A stretch of DNA of 64,000 nt, from contig NZ_OCNJ01000013.1 in NCBI RefSeq assembly GCF_900230255.1, positions 31,735-95,734 on the forward strand, read 5' to 3'. The notes below the pieces were generated by a model. That model saw nothing but the letters and a program-made list of their open reading frames with translations. It was not told where the DNA came from and ran no database searches. The stretch is from Caenispirillum bisanense (GTDB taxonomy: Bacteria; Pseudomonadota; Alphaproteobacteria; Rhodospirillales; Rhodospirillaceae). A program made the position numbers and the translations under genes. Of this stretch, positions 18,994 through 27,192 are shown in pieces. Each line of letters begins with the position of its first letter. Within the stretch, counting starts at the first letter, position 1.

Positions 18994-20664
18994 ATGCCGA
19001 GGGGAGCGGACGACACTTCGGGAACCAGACCGGCGACGGCAGCCGACATGCCCGGCGGCCGGCAATCGGTGTTGCCGTGGATCCTGGCGGTGTTGGTGAC
19101 GGTGCTGTCGCTGCTGGTGGTGCTGAAGTTCGACCAGGTGGAGCGCCAGCGCCTGCGCGAGGAAGAGCGCAACAGCCTGCTCAGCCAGCTCGACACCGTC
19201 CGCGCCCGCATGGAGGCGGCCATCAACGGCCCCATGCTGCGGGCGCGCGGCATCGTCGCCTACATCGTCACCCACGGCGACATAACCCCCGAGGTCTTCG
19301 AGAACATGGCGGCCGTGCTGCTGGACGGCCACCGCAGCGTCCGCAACATGGTCGTCAGCCGCGGCATGGTCATCGCCATGACCTATCCGCTGGCCGGCAA
19401 CGAGAGCGTCATCGGGGTCGATTACAGCGCCGTGCCCGAGCAGGAAGCCATGGTGCGCAAGACCATCGAGCGCCGGGCGCCGCTGCTGCAGGGGCCGGTG
19501 CCGCTGATCCAGGGCGGCACCGGGCTGATCGCCCGCACGCCGGTGTTCCTGCCCGCCAGCGACGGCGGCCCGGAGCGCTTCTTCGGCATGGTCAACGTGG
19601 TGCTCGACATCCCCAGGGTCTGGGCCGACGCCGGCATCGACGCGCCGGACCTGCCCTTCCAGCTCGCCATCCGCGGCCGCGACGGGCTCGGCGCCGAGGG
19701 CGAGCTGATCTGGGGCGACGAGGCGGTGTTCCGCCACGACCCGGCACAGATCGACGTCGCCCTGCCGCTCGGGTCGTGGCGCATGGCCGCCATTCCGCGC
19801 GGCGGCTGGGAGGCCGTGGACGGCGGCATGACCACCCTGCGCGCCCTCGGCGGCCTCGTGTTCCTGCTCATGGCCTTCACCGCCTTCGGCACCGCCCGCC
19901 ACATCACCCGCCGGGCCGCCGTCGAACAGGCCCTGCGCGCCAAGACGTTGGAGCTGGAACGGTCCAACGCCGACCTGGAAAGCTTCGCCTACGCCACCTC
20001 GCACGACCTGCAGACGCCGCTGCGCAACATCGTCAGCTACGCCCAGTTGCTGGAGCGGCGCTATCACGGCAAGCTCGGTCCCGACGCCGACGACTACATC
20101 GGCTTCCTGGTCGGCAACGCGACGCGGCTGTCGACGCTGGTACGCGACCTGCTCGACTACGCCCGCATCGCCGACCATGCCGCCCACCGCTCGGCGCTCG
20201 GGGTGGCGGAGGCGGTGGCCGAGGCGCTGCGCAACCTGGACGCCGACGTCACCGCCAGCGGCGGCGAGGTGAGCGTCGGCGCCCTGCCCGCCCTGCAGGT
20301 GGACGCGCGGGTGACCAGCGTGTTCCAGAACCTGATCGGCAACGCCCTGCGCTATGCCCGCCCGGGCGTGCCGCCGCGGGTGCGGGTGACCGCCGAGGTG
20401 GACGAAAGCGGCCGCTGGGTCTTCACCGTCGCCGACAACGGCATCGGCATCGAGCCGCAATACTTCGACCGCATCTTCGGCCTGTTCCAGCGCCTGGACG
20501 CCCCCGGCCCGGGCAGCAGCGGCGGCTCGGGCGTCGGACTGGCCGTGTGCAAGCGTATCATCCACCAGTTCGGCGGTGAGATCTGGGTGGAAAGCGCCCC
20601 CGGCGAAGGCTCCCGCTTCCGCTTCACCCTGCCCGCCGCCGGCCGCGCCGCCGCCGCCGAATAG
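18994..20664 (+). CDS. CHASE-domain sensor histidine kinase
   Basis: The 556-residue protein has TM1 at about 27-45, then an extracytoplasmic CHASE-type domain (about 75-265, with MLRARGIVAYIVTHGDITPEVFENM and GLIARTPVFLP). TM2 lies at about 290-307. The HisKA domain has the phospho-acceptor in SHDLQTPLRNI (His337), and the HATPase domain has NLIGNALRYA, ADNGIGIEPQYFDRIF and GSGVGLAVCK. The ATG at 18994 was chosen for its GGGGAC site; one 15 codons upstream is possible. No response regulator gene is adjacent. Confidence 0.88.
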   Translation: MPRGADDTSGTRPATAADMPGGRQSVLPWILAVLVTVLSLLVVLKFDQVERQRLREEERNSLLSQLDTVRARMEAAINGPMLRARGIVAYIVTHGDITPEVFENMAAVLLDGHRSVRNMVVSRGMVIAMTYPLAGNESVIGVDYSAVPEQEAMVRKTIERRAPLLQGPVPLIQGGTGLIARTPVFLPASDGGPERFFGMVNVVLDIPRVWADAGIDAPDLPFQLAIRGRDGLGAEGELIWGDEAVFRHDPAQIDVALPLGSWRMAAIPRGGWEAVDGGMTTLRALGGLVFLLMAFTAFGTARHITRRAAVEQALRAKTLELERSNADLESFAYATSHDLQTPLRNIVSYAQLLERRYHGKLGPDADDYIGFLVGNATRLSTLVRDLLDYARIADHAAHRSALGVAEAVAEALRNLDADVTASGGEVSVGALPALQVDARVTSVFQNLIGNALRYARPGVPPRVRVTAEVDESGRWVFTVADNGIGIEPQYFDRIFGLFQRLDAPGPGSSGGSGVGLAVCKRIIHQFGGEIWVESAPGEGSRFRFTLPAAGRAAAAE

Positions 20665-20691
20665 CCGCCGGGGCGCGAGAGGGTGCGAGCA

Positions 20692-23600
20692 TCAGGAAAA
20701 GAAGGAGGTGTCCGCCTGGAAAGCACCACGGCCTTCCGCCACGCCCCAGTGCAGATAGTGGCCCAGCGGGTCCATGCCGGCCTGTGCGACATCGGGATTG
20801 TCCCGAAGGTACCGATCGCCGTCGAACAGCGGTCCGGCATCACGCCCCTCACGCGCACCCCATGTCGTGTAGTGCTGCCAACTGGTCATTTCAGCGGCCT
20901 GCACCGCGGCCGCGACATCGGGATTGCGCGTCAGGTACCAGGCCGCGTCGAACAAGGCGTTAGGCGACCGGTTCTCCGCCGCACCGAACTGCCGGAAATG
21001 CTGCTCGGCCGAAGAAAATGACCCTGCGGCTACGGCTGCCGCCACGTCGGGATTCGTTCGCAGGTACAGGGCAGCGTCGAAGCCGTCGGCAGTCGCGTCG
21101 ACCGTCGGCAGAACGACCGCGCCGTCGCCGAAGACCATGACCTCCACGTCGGTCAAGCGGTCGGTGCCGTCGATACCTCGCGCATCCACGACGACGACTT
21201 GTCCGTCCGCCCCACGCGCCATGGCGTAGGCGCTTCGAGGTCCGCTGAACACCGCGGCATCGACACCCGCACCCCCCTGAAGAACATCGTCGCCGGCCCC
21301 GCCCGCAAGGCGGTCGCCCTCGTCACCGCCGGACAGGGTGTCGTTACCCGCATCGCCGGACAGCATGTCGCGGCCGCTGGTGGACCCGATGTAATCGTCG
21401 CCGCCACCGCCGGCGAGCGTGTCGTCCCCGGGACCGAGAACGATGGTCTGGGCAGCGTCGTCTCCGACGACACGTTGCGCTCCGGCACCGCCGCTAAGGG
21501 TGACCGGACCAAGAACTGCCAGGAATTCCACGCCGTTCACAGCTACAGGGGAGCCCGCCGGAAGCCCGCGTCCGTCCAGAACGACGGCTTCGGTGGCTTC
21601 TCCGCCGGTGATGGCGATGGGCCCAAGCGGGCTCGATGCTCCTGACGCCGTAGGCGCCATGGTCGTCACAGCCACCAGGGCGCCCGCCGGCAGCGCCTCG
21701 GCGAAGGTGGCGGCCCCAGCGCCCAGACTTGCCGGCAGACCCAGCAGGGACTGCAGCACCGAAAGGGCCCCGGCAACCGGCAGAGGCTCCAGCGGACCCG
21801 CAGCGGACAAGGCCATACCCCGCGGCAACGACACCGTCAGCCCGGAACCGACGCTGGCCGCACCAAGAAGAACCACGACCGGCTGATCGTCGGGTGGTGC
21901 CGTGACCGTGATCGTGGTGCCGGCGACTCCGCCGACGGTCGCAGGCGTCCGCTGCACCGTCGACCCGCCGACGAGTTCGGTGGTCGTTCCGCCGCCGCTT
22001 CCGCCATCGGATCCGCCGCTGGAGCCCGTCGGGGCAACCCGGCGCAGATCGGTACCCTCTGCCTTCAGCTGCGAAACGTCAAAAAGCCCCTTCATGTGGA
22101 CGACCACGTCGGCCTGCCCGGCTACGCCGTCGACGTCGAGGTACAGAACCGTCGTGTCACCAGGGCCCGCAGCAACCTGGACTGCCCCTGCCGCCACGGC
22201 CGTGCCGTCACCGCCGCTGATGGCGCCGCTGAAGGAGGCACCGGTGGCTCGGATACGGTCACCCATGTCGAGGTCATCGATGATATCCGTGTCGCCCGCC
22301 CCGACGATGAAGACATCGTCGCCCAGGCCGCCGACCAGCGTATCGTCGCCGTCGCCGCCCTGCAGCGTGTCCGCCCCTGCCCCGCCGTCGAGGCTGTCGG
22401 CGTCGGCGCCGCCTTCCAAAGTGTCGTCGGCGGCGCCGCCCAGCAGGACGTCGGCTCCGTCGCCGCCCACCAGGTGGTCCGTGCCGGCGCCGCCGTCGAG
22501 GGTATCGGCGCCGGCCCCGCCGATCAGGCCATCAGCCCCGTCGCCGCCGAGCAGGGAATCGTCGCCGTCGCCGCCGTTCAGGGAATCCGACCCGTCGCCG
22601 CCGGAGAGGGTATCCGCGCCGATGCCGCCGAGCAGGATGTCGCCGCCGGCATCGCCCGCCAGGGAGTCGTCGCCCGCTCCGCCGTCGAGGCTGTCGTCGC
22701 CGGCGCCGCCGACGAGGGTATCGGCGCCGTCACCGCCGAGCAGCGTGTCGTTGCCGTCGCCGCCGGACAGGGAATCGGTGCCGCCGTTGCCCTGCAGGCG
22801 GTTGTCGGCGACGTTGCCGACGATGGTGTCGTTGCCGCTGCCGCCGACGGCGTTCTCGATCAGCGAACGGGCGTCGCCCTGGTACTGGTAGGGATTGGCG
22901 ATGTTGCCCGCCGCGTAGGTGCCGCCGGAATTGTCGAGAAGAGCATACTGCCCCCCCAGCGCCGTCCACCCGCCGGGTTCGAGCGAGACCTGCAGCGCCG
23001 TCGCGTAGGAGGCGAAGTTGTAGGTGTCGTCGCCGCCGCCATCCCACAGCGTCATCAAGACGACCGGGGCCGTCGGATCGAAGCTGTAGATCGTGTCGCC
23101 CGCGTTGTTCGCCCAATTGGGGCCGTAGAGGTGCTGGACCGCCGCGATGTCGTTGAGCATCGGCCGGGACGGGTAGCTGCCCGGCGCGATGGTGTAGCTG
23201 CTGACCGGGCCGCCGATGGTCGACCGATAGCTCATGACCGACAGCGGCACGCCGTCGGCAGTCGGATCGGCGGCCGGGAAACCGTTGACGGCCTGGTCCG
23301 GGTGTTTGAGCCCGAGGGCGTGGCCGATCTCGTGCACCAGCGTGAAGTAGGGATAGCGCCCGGTCGAGAAGTCGCCCGCCACGGCGGCGCCCAGCTGGAT
23401 GTCGCCGCTTTCCGCGGTCGCACCGGGAAAGGCGACCGTGCGGGCCGTCAAATTGCCGATATCACTGTAGCGGTAGATCCGCATGTCGGCGGGTTCGGCC
23501 GCGCCCTCGGTGAAGGTCAGGTTCGCGACGTCCGACCAGCTTTGCAGCGCCGACCGCACGGCGGCCATCTCGGTCACGGTCAGAGCATGGAAATCGTCAC

Positions 23601-23745
23601 CGTCGGGCCCCGACGTATACCCCGTGACCTCGCCGACGAGCGTCGGAAAGCCGAAGGTCAGCGCCGAGGCGTTCCACTTGCTGCCGTAGAGGAGCGAATC
23701 GATGGTGGTCGAGCCGCTCGCCCCGACCAGCGTTCCGGTTGCCAT
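20692..23745 (-). CDS. RTX serralysin-like metalloprotease with C-terminal NPDV repeats
   Basis: The 1017-residue protein is a predicted secreted zinc protease. The N-terminal metzincin domain has HEIGHALGLKHP (138-149) and the Met-turn in VMSY (170-173). A long block of calcium-binding RTX nonapeptides follows (about 300-490, GGxGxDxLxG type), then a beta-rich middle part and a second RTX block (about 770-850). The last 115 residues hold three YLxxNPDV repeats. There is no N-terminal signal peptide, as expected for type I secretion, but no secretion genes are nearby. The ATG at 23745 is preceded by GGGGAACAAGG. Confidence 0.9.
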   Translation of the reverse strand: MATGTLVGASGSTTIDSLLYGSKWNASALTFGFPTLVGEVTGYTSGPDGDDFHALTVTEMAAVRSALQSWSDVANLTFTEGAAEPADMRIYRYSDIGNLTARTVAFPGATAESGDIQLGAAVAGDFSTGRYPYFTLVHEIGHALGLKHPDQAVNGFPAADPTADGVPLSVMSYRSTIGGPVSSYTIAPGSYPSRPMLNDIAAVQHLYGPNWANNAGDTIYSFDPTAPVVLMTLWDGGGDDTYNFASYATALQVSLEPGGWTALGGQYALLDNSGGTYAAGNIANPYQYQGDARSLIENAVGGSGNDTIVGNVADNRLQGNGGTDSLSGGDGNDTLLGGDGADTLVGGAGDDSLDGGAGDDSLAGDAGGDILLGGIGADTLSGGDGSDSLNGGDGDDSLLGGDGADGLIGGAGADTLDGGAGTDHLVGGDGADVLLGGAADDTLEGGADADSLDGGAGADTLQGGDGDDTLVGGLGDDVFIVGAGDTDIIDDLDMGDRIRATGASFSGAISGGDGTAVAAGAVQVAAGPGDTTVLYLDVDGVAGQADVVVHMKGLFDVSQLKAEGTDLRRVAPTGSSGGSDGGSGGGTTTELVGGSTVQRTPATVGGVAGTTITVTAPPDDQPVVVLLGAASVGSGLTVSLPRGMALSAAGPLEPLPVAGALSVLQSLLGLPASLGAGAATFAEALPAGALVAVTTMAPTASGASSPLGPIAITGGEATEAVVLDGRGLPAGSPVAVNGVEFLAVLGPVTLSGGAGAQRVVGDDAAQTIVLGPGDDTLAGGGGDDYIGSTSGRDMLSGDAGNDTLSGGDEGDRLAGGAGDDVLQGGAGVDAAVFSGPRSAYAMARGADGQVVVVDARGIDGTDRLTDVEVMVFGDGAVVLPTVDATADGFDAALYLRTNPDVAAAVAAGSFSSAEQHFRQFGAAENRSPNALFDAAWYLTRNPDVAAAVQAAEMTSWQHYTTWGAREGRDAGPLFDGDRYLRDNPDVAQAGMDPLGHYLHWGVAEGRGAFQADTSFFS

Positions 23746-24010
23746 TGCCTTGTTCCCCGCACCGCGCCGGTCCGCTCCACCGCCCTCTCCCGACGGTGGC
23801 ATGGCGTGGACCGCACGTTGATATCATTCAGCGATAAAAGGATACCAAAAGGAACTTTTTACAAGGCAAAAGTCAACCTACGGCTAATTGGCGCCACTCT
23901 AGATCGCCCAGCGCGCGCCATTACCGCCATCGCTGCGGGACGCGACCAGCGCCTGCCCGGCCCCGTCTCCGTGGTTCTGGGACGCAGGTGGTTCCAGGTG
24001 CGAGAAGACC
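23746..24010. promoter_or_regulatory. AT-rich upstream region of the RTX gene, next to the prophage
   Basis: An AT-rich island (23820-23890, with ATAAAAGGATACC and TTTTTACAAGG) stands out from the GC-rich surroundings. It is the likely promoter region of the leftward RTX gene. No single -35/-10 pair can be chosen with confidence. The Mu-type prophage is inserted only about 120 bp beyond it, so upstream control elements may have been displaced. Confidence 0.5.
24006..24010 (+). repeat. Left copy of the prophage target-site duplication
   Basis: AGACC immediately precedes the left terminus TGTGGGG. The same bases occur at 63028-63032. Counting strict TG...CA ends, the duplication is the 4 bp GACC; if the last A of the right end belongs to the host, it is the 5 bp AGACC expected of Mu. 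Confidence 0.8.
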
Positions 24011-24172
24011 TGTGGGGAGGTGATCGGTTTGGCACTCAAGGGGGACGGTGAGAAGGGCGCCTAACCGGCGGATTTCTGCGCCTTTCGGGGCTACGGCCGC
24101 TTTGGCACCCGGTGAGCCGTTCTGCGCCAATCTGATCGGGGATCGATTGGAAATCGGCAGCGCTTTGGCACC
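24011..24172 (+). promoter_or_regulatory. Left prophage end (attL) with three transposase-binding sites
   Basis: The terminus TGTGGGGAGG is followed by L1 CGGTTTGGCAC (24025-24035), L2 CGCTTTGGCAC (24099-24109) and L3 CGCTTTGGCAC (24161-24171). All share the core TTTGGCAC in the same orientation. The unequal spacing of 74 and 62 bp resembles Mu, where three sites at the left end are bound by MuA. Two near-identical boxes CTGATCGGGGA also lie here (24132, 24177), meaning unknown. Confidence 0.85.
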
Positions 24173-24305
24173 AGACTGATCGGGGAACGATCTTTATCGG
24201 TGGTGGCGACCACCGGCGGGGTATGCGCCCACGGCTGCGCGCCCGGTGGGTGCATATGGCGCGCGTGACGATCACCCGTCAACGACTCTTCAACCCACCG
24301 CCGCT

Positions 24306-24339
24306 ATCACGGTCGGCAGTGCCCCCTGCCAACCGTGAT
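24306..24339. terminator. Strong hairpin downstream of the repressor gene
   Basis: ATCACGGTcGGCAG pairs with CTGCCaACCGTGAT around a 6-nt loop, with one mismatch. It lies about 95 bp past the end of the leftward repressor gene and is probably its transcript end, although no T-run follows. The rest of 24173-24433 holds nothing recognisable. Confidence 0.45.
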
Positions 24340-24433
24340 CCATCCATGTAGTTGCCTCACCGTAGAACAGCCTGGAAGCCTCAGAAACCCTGCGGCGAGG
24401 CCGGGCCGTGGGTGGGGGCGTCGCGTACCAATC

Positions 24434-24904
24434 TCAGGCCTGGCGTTTGGCGTGGGCAGGATCGGCGGCGTCGCGGCGCAACTGGGCACGGTGTTCCTCA
24501 ATTCGGCCAGCGAGGGCCAGGCCCTGACCAATGGGATCGTCGGGTGCCTCGGCGACGATCTGGTTGTACCAGCCGGCGGCCACCTGCCCGACCTGGATGT
24601 CGGCAATCCCGACGCCCTGAGCCTTGTACAGCGCCTTGATGGCATCAACGACGCGGCCCATTAGCTGCGCGTCTACCTGCGCAGCGTTTTTGCTGCCAAG
24701 CATCGTACCCTCTCCGGTCAGCAGCCAGTGTGCGTCGAAGCCGAGGCGGACCAGTTGCTCGAGAACATCTGCCTTCGGCAGTTTCCCTTCGAGTTCATAG
24801 CGCTGCCAGGAGTTGATACCGAGCCCGAGCTTTGTCGACAACTCCTGCTGGCTCATCCTGAGGTGCTGGCGCACCGCCCTCAGTCGACCTGATACATCAT
24901 TCAT
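24434..24904 (-). CDS. c: Mu-type prophage repressor (XRE helix-turn-helix)
   Basis: The 156-residue protein has an N-terminal XRE helix-turn-helix (about 5-60; RLRAVRQHLRMSQQELSTKLGLG, then NSWQRYELEGKLPKADVLEQL). A helical C-terminal part follows (AQLMGRVVDAIKALYKAQG), probably for oligomer formation. It is the first gene from the left end and the only leftward gene of the control region, the position of the lysogenic repressor in Mu-like phages. Its start codon lies 2 bp from the first operator box, so it probably represses the ner promoter and its own. No peptidase domain is present, so it is not a LexA-type repressor. Confidence 0.82.
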   Translation of the reverse strand: MNDVSGRLRAVRQHLRMSQQELSTKLGLGINSWQRYELEGKLPKADVLEQLVRLGFDAHWLLTGEGTMLGSKNAAQVDAQLMGRVVDAIKALYKAQGVGIADIQVGQVAAGWYNQIVAEAPDDPIGQGLALAGRIEEHRAQLRRDAADPAHAKRQA

Positions 24905-24906
24905 GA

Positions 24907-25052
24907 TGTGAAGCTCCCAGGGGCCAAAGCTTCACACGAGACCTTCACTGGGACGGCGCTGTGAAGGTCCTGGAAAAAGTCTGATCTATCAATGCAATAA
25001 GGCTGGTTGTGGCACCCCCGCCGCCCCATGGGCGAGAGACGGTGACCTTCAC
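24907..25052. promoter_or_regulatory. Repressor/Ner operator array between c and ner
   Basis: Two inverted pairs share the box GTGAAG/CTTCAC with 12-nt spacers: TGTGAAGCT (24907) with AGCTTCACA (24928), and ACCTTCAC (24941) with GTGAAGGT (24961). A fifth box, ACCTTCAC, lies at 25045. The array fills the gap between the divergent repressor and ner genes, as the operators of Mu do. Confidence 0.8.
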
Positions 25053-25065
25053 ATCTTTTTCCATG

Positions 25066-25095
25066 TTGACGACAACACCGAAACGGATGTATGCC
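25066..25095 (+). promoter_or_regulatory. Predicted early (Pe) promoter
   Basis: TTGACG (25066-25071) is followed after 18 bp by TATGCC (25090-25095). It lies just downstream of the last operator box and about 55 bp before the ner start, the position expected for the early lytic promoter. Confidence 0.55.
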
Positions 25096-25150
25096 TATTC
25101 CTGCGCCGGGAATTGGCGCGGTCACAGAACCTAGACCAGCACGGGGCGAT

Positions 25151-25459
25151 ATGATCAAGCCGAAGGACATTCCGACGTCTCCGCACGAACGGCAGCTGTG
25201 GGTGAGCATGCAGCTGAAACTGCGCGGGAAGACGCTCGCCGGCCTGGCCCGAGACAACGGGTGGGGCAAGACGACGATGTACTTCGCCATGCGCAGTCCG
25301 AGTTATCCGCAGGAACAGGTCATCGCCGACGCGCTTGGGATCGCTGTGCGCGACCTGTTCCCGGAGCGGTACGACGCCATCGGCAATCGCATCCACCCGA
25401 CCCGCAGTAAAGCGGACGGTGATCCCGAGAGCAATGTCGAAGGCCTGGCGGCCGCCTAG
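25151..25459 (+). CDS. ner: Ner-like DNA-binding protein
   Basis: The 102-residue protein resembles the Ner/Nlp family: HERQLWVSMQLKLRGKTLAGLARDNGWGKTTMYFAMRSPSYPQEQVIADALG is a helix-turn-helix followed by the family ending LFPERYDAIGNRIHP. In Mu, Ner turns down both the repressor and early promoters after induction. It is the first rightward gene. The ATG at 25151 was chosen because the conserved region begins there; an upstream in-frame ATG at 25091 overlaps the promoter. Confidence 0.88.
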   Translation: MIKPKDIPTSPHERQLWVSMQLKLRGKTLAGLARDNGWGKTTMYFAMRSPSYPQEQVIADALGIAVRDLFPERYDAIGNRIHPTRSKADGDPESNVEGLAAA

Positions 25460-25528
25460 GCACCGCCAGGCCTAACGCGGCGGGGGCCGCGACGGGGAAA
25501 GCAGCTTTTTCGCAGGGGAGTACCATTG

Positions 25529-25960
25529 ATGACGATGACCAACCGGCTGGCCGAGAGCCAGCAGGAAACCCTGGCGGCTTGCCCGCTGCCGGCCGACACC
25601 GTGTTCATGCTGCGCTGTGACGAGGCGGCGGCGACGTTCGACGAGTTGTACCGCCTGACGTGGCCGAACATCGGCGACACGGGCTGCACGCTGACCGTCG
25701 TCGGCGGCGACGTGGTGGCGATCCTGTCCGTCATGCACGACGCTGACACCATCGCCACCTATGTGAACCGGGCCGCCGGTGGAGATGATCCGTTCATCGG
25801 CAAGGCCAGGGGCATCCAGGCGCTGTTGAAGGACCGCCTCGGCTTTCTGAGCACGGACCTGATGCCGACGCAGGTCCTGCTGGACGGCGCGCCGCTGGTC
25901 GACCTGGATCTGGATGACCTGGTCGCGCGGATCGCGGCGCGGCGGGAGGCGGGGGAATGA
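25529..25960 (+). CDS. Early phage protein of unknown function (143 aa)
   Basis: No family is recognised. The protein is acidic, with the stretch CDEAAATFDELYRLTWPNIGDTGCTLTVVGGDVVAILSVMHDADTIATY in its first half. It ends in VDLDLDDLVARIAARREAGE. The ATG at 25529 has a good GCAGGGGAG site 8 nt upstream. It overlaps the next gene by 4 bp (ATGA), so the two are translationally coupled. It sits in the early region, where transposable phages often carry accessory or anti-host genes. Confidence 0.6.
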   Translation: MTMTNRLAESQQETLAACPLPADTVFMLRCDEAAATFDELYRLTWPNIGDTGCTLTVVGGDVVAILSVMHDADTIATYVNRAAGGDDPFIGKARGIQALLKDRLGFLSTDLMPTQVLLDGAPLVDLDLDDLVARIAARREAGE

Positions 25961-26520
25961 AGATGACCCGCCCCATCGGGATCGACGAGGTGCTGGAAGA
26001 GCGCAAGGCGATCCGGCAGGAACAGCAGGCGCGTCGCGCCATCCGCCGCGCGGAGATCATGTCCCGGCTGTCGCCTCCGCCGTCGTGGCGCCGGTGGCGC
26101 GGGACGGTCGCGAGGCTGCGCGCCAGCATCGTCGACGCCCGGAAGGCCGCAGGCCTGACGCAGGCCGATGCCGGTTTGCTGATCGGTGTGTCCCAGCGGA
26201 CGTACCGCGACTACGAACGCGGCGCGATCGAGCTGCAGTGCGCCAAGGTGATCCAGCTGGCGGCGTTGCTGGGTCTGACCGTCACGGTGGGCGCGTGCGG
26301 CAATGGGCAGAATTCTGCCCATTCGAAGCGGCCGACGGATGCGGGGGATGGCAGCCATGATGCCGCCGCCGGGGCGGCCGCGCAAGAGGGCTTCGGGATC
26401 ATCGAGCGCGTGAACGGCTTCCGGCTGGACCCAGCCCCCGCGCCGGAGCACGGGAGCCGGGATGTGGAGACGGTTCAGCGGGTGAATGACGTCCGGTCTA
26501 CTCAGATGGCGGAGTTCTGA
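25957..26520 (+). CDS. XRE-type helix-turn-helix early protein (187 aa)
   Basis: Residues about 55-100 (RASIVDARKAAGLTQADAGLLIGVSQRTYRDYERGAIELQCAKVIQLAALLGL) form a clear XRE helix-turn-helix. It is flanked by a basic N-terminal helix and a disordered C-terminal tail. It is likely a second control protein of the early region. Its 3' end overlaps the convergent gene at 26502 by 19 bp. Confidence 0.72.
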   Translation: MKMTRPIGIDEVLEERKAIRQEQQARRAIRRAEIMSRLSPPPSWRRWRGTVARLRASIVDARKAAGLTQADAGLLIGVSQRTYRDYERGAIELQCAKVIQLAALLGLTVTVGACGNGQNSAHSKRPTDAGDGSHDAAAGAAAQEGFGIIERVNGFRLDPAPAPEHGSRDVETVQRVNDVRSTQMAEF

Positions 26521-26972
26521 CATGAACCGGCAAGCGCCGACAGTGCCCGATACCAGAACTCCGTATCTCCATACACGCGGTACGGCGCTGGATCAAACAG
26601 AGGCTCTGCATCACGCACTTCCCCCACTGCCCTTATTGCATGGGACAGAAGTCCCCGATACGAGGTCCCCACATAATCTTCCAGTTCTGCCGCTGCGCGG
26701 ATCAGAAGAAGCGCCTCCAGTGAAGCCGCGACCGCACCAAAGCGGAGAAGCTCGGGTTCAGTCGCAGTCTTCAGAATTTTCTTCTGTTGGGCGGGAGTGG
26801 CGCCGACAAGCGCGGCTACGTCGTCAACGTGCTTTGCTTGCCACTCTGCCCACCCCACCAGGCCCATGGCGGCGAGCTTGGTACAGAGCCTGTCGATTGC
26901 TGCTTCAGTCCATCCAGCGCCTTGCTCCATCGCGAGGCCCCGAGCTTCCTGGGCGTACCGGTGAAGAGACAT
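26502..26972 (-). CDS. Leftward early-region protein of unknown function (156 aa)
   Basis: The only leftward gene in the prophage besides the repressor. The product is helical, soluble and rich in Ala and Leu (TEAAIDRLCTKLAAMGLVGWAEWQAKHVDDVAALVGATPAQQKKILKTA). It ends in DPAPYRVYGDTEFWYRALSALAG. No family is recognised. Its start has a strong site (AGGGGAAAACT). It overlaps tail-to-tail with the gene at 25957. Genes of this orientation can be expressed in the lysogen, so it is a candidate for lysogenic conversion or phage exclusion; that is an inference. Confidence 0.65.
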   Translation of the reverse strand: MSLHRYAQEARGLAMEQGAGWTEAAIDRLCTKLAAMGLVGWAEWQAKHVDDVAALVGATPAQQKKILKTATEPELLRFGAVAASLEALLLIRAAAELEDYVGTSYRGLLSHAIRAVGEVRDAEPLFDPAPYRVYGDTEFWYRALSALAGSCQNSAI

Positions 26973-27122
26973 AGTTTTCCCCTGGTGGTTGCTTTCCCAC
27001 CTCCACTCTAGGGGAAGCGGCGGCGGTCGTCACGGGGGCATTCCCCGGCCCGTCCCACCCGTGGCGACCGCGCCGCACCAACCTCCCCCGCACTGGCCGT
27101 CAACCCCGGTGCGGTTCCTCGG

Positions 27123-27166
27123 CCCGGCGCGTCGCGCGCGCAAAACGGCGCGCCGGGTCCTTTTCC
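27123..27166 (+). terminator. Terminator or attenuator before the transposase operon
   Basis: CCCGGCGCG (27123-27131) pairs perfectly with CGCGCCGGG (27149-27157), followed by TCCTTTTCC. It lies 27 bp before the next rightward start codon, in the 220-bp gap between 26973 and 27192. It may separate the regulatory genes from the transposase operon. Confidence 0.6.
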
Positions 27167-27192
27167 ACCCCATCAAGGGCAAGAGCAACATC

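Noticed and set aside
22096..24051. A 651-residue open frame on the plus strand across the RTX gene
   Set aside because: It is the shadow of the GC-rich, repeat-rich RTX gene on the other strand. Its composition (GVAVAA-type repeats) mirrors the RTX nonapeptides and it runs across the prophage end.
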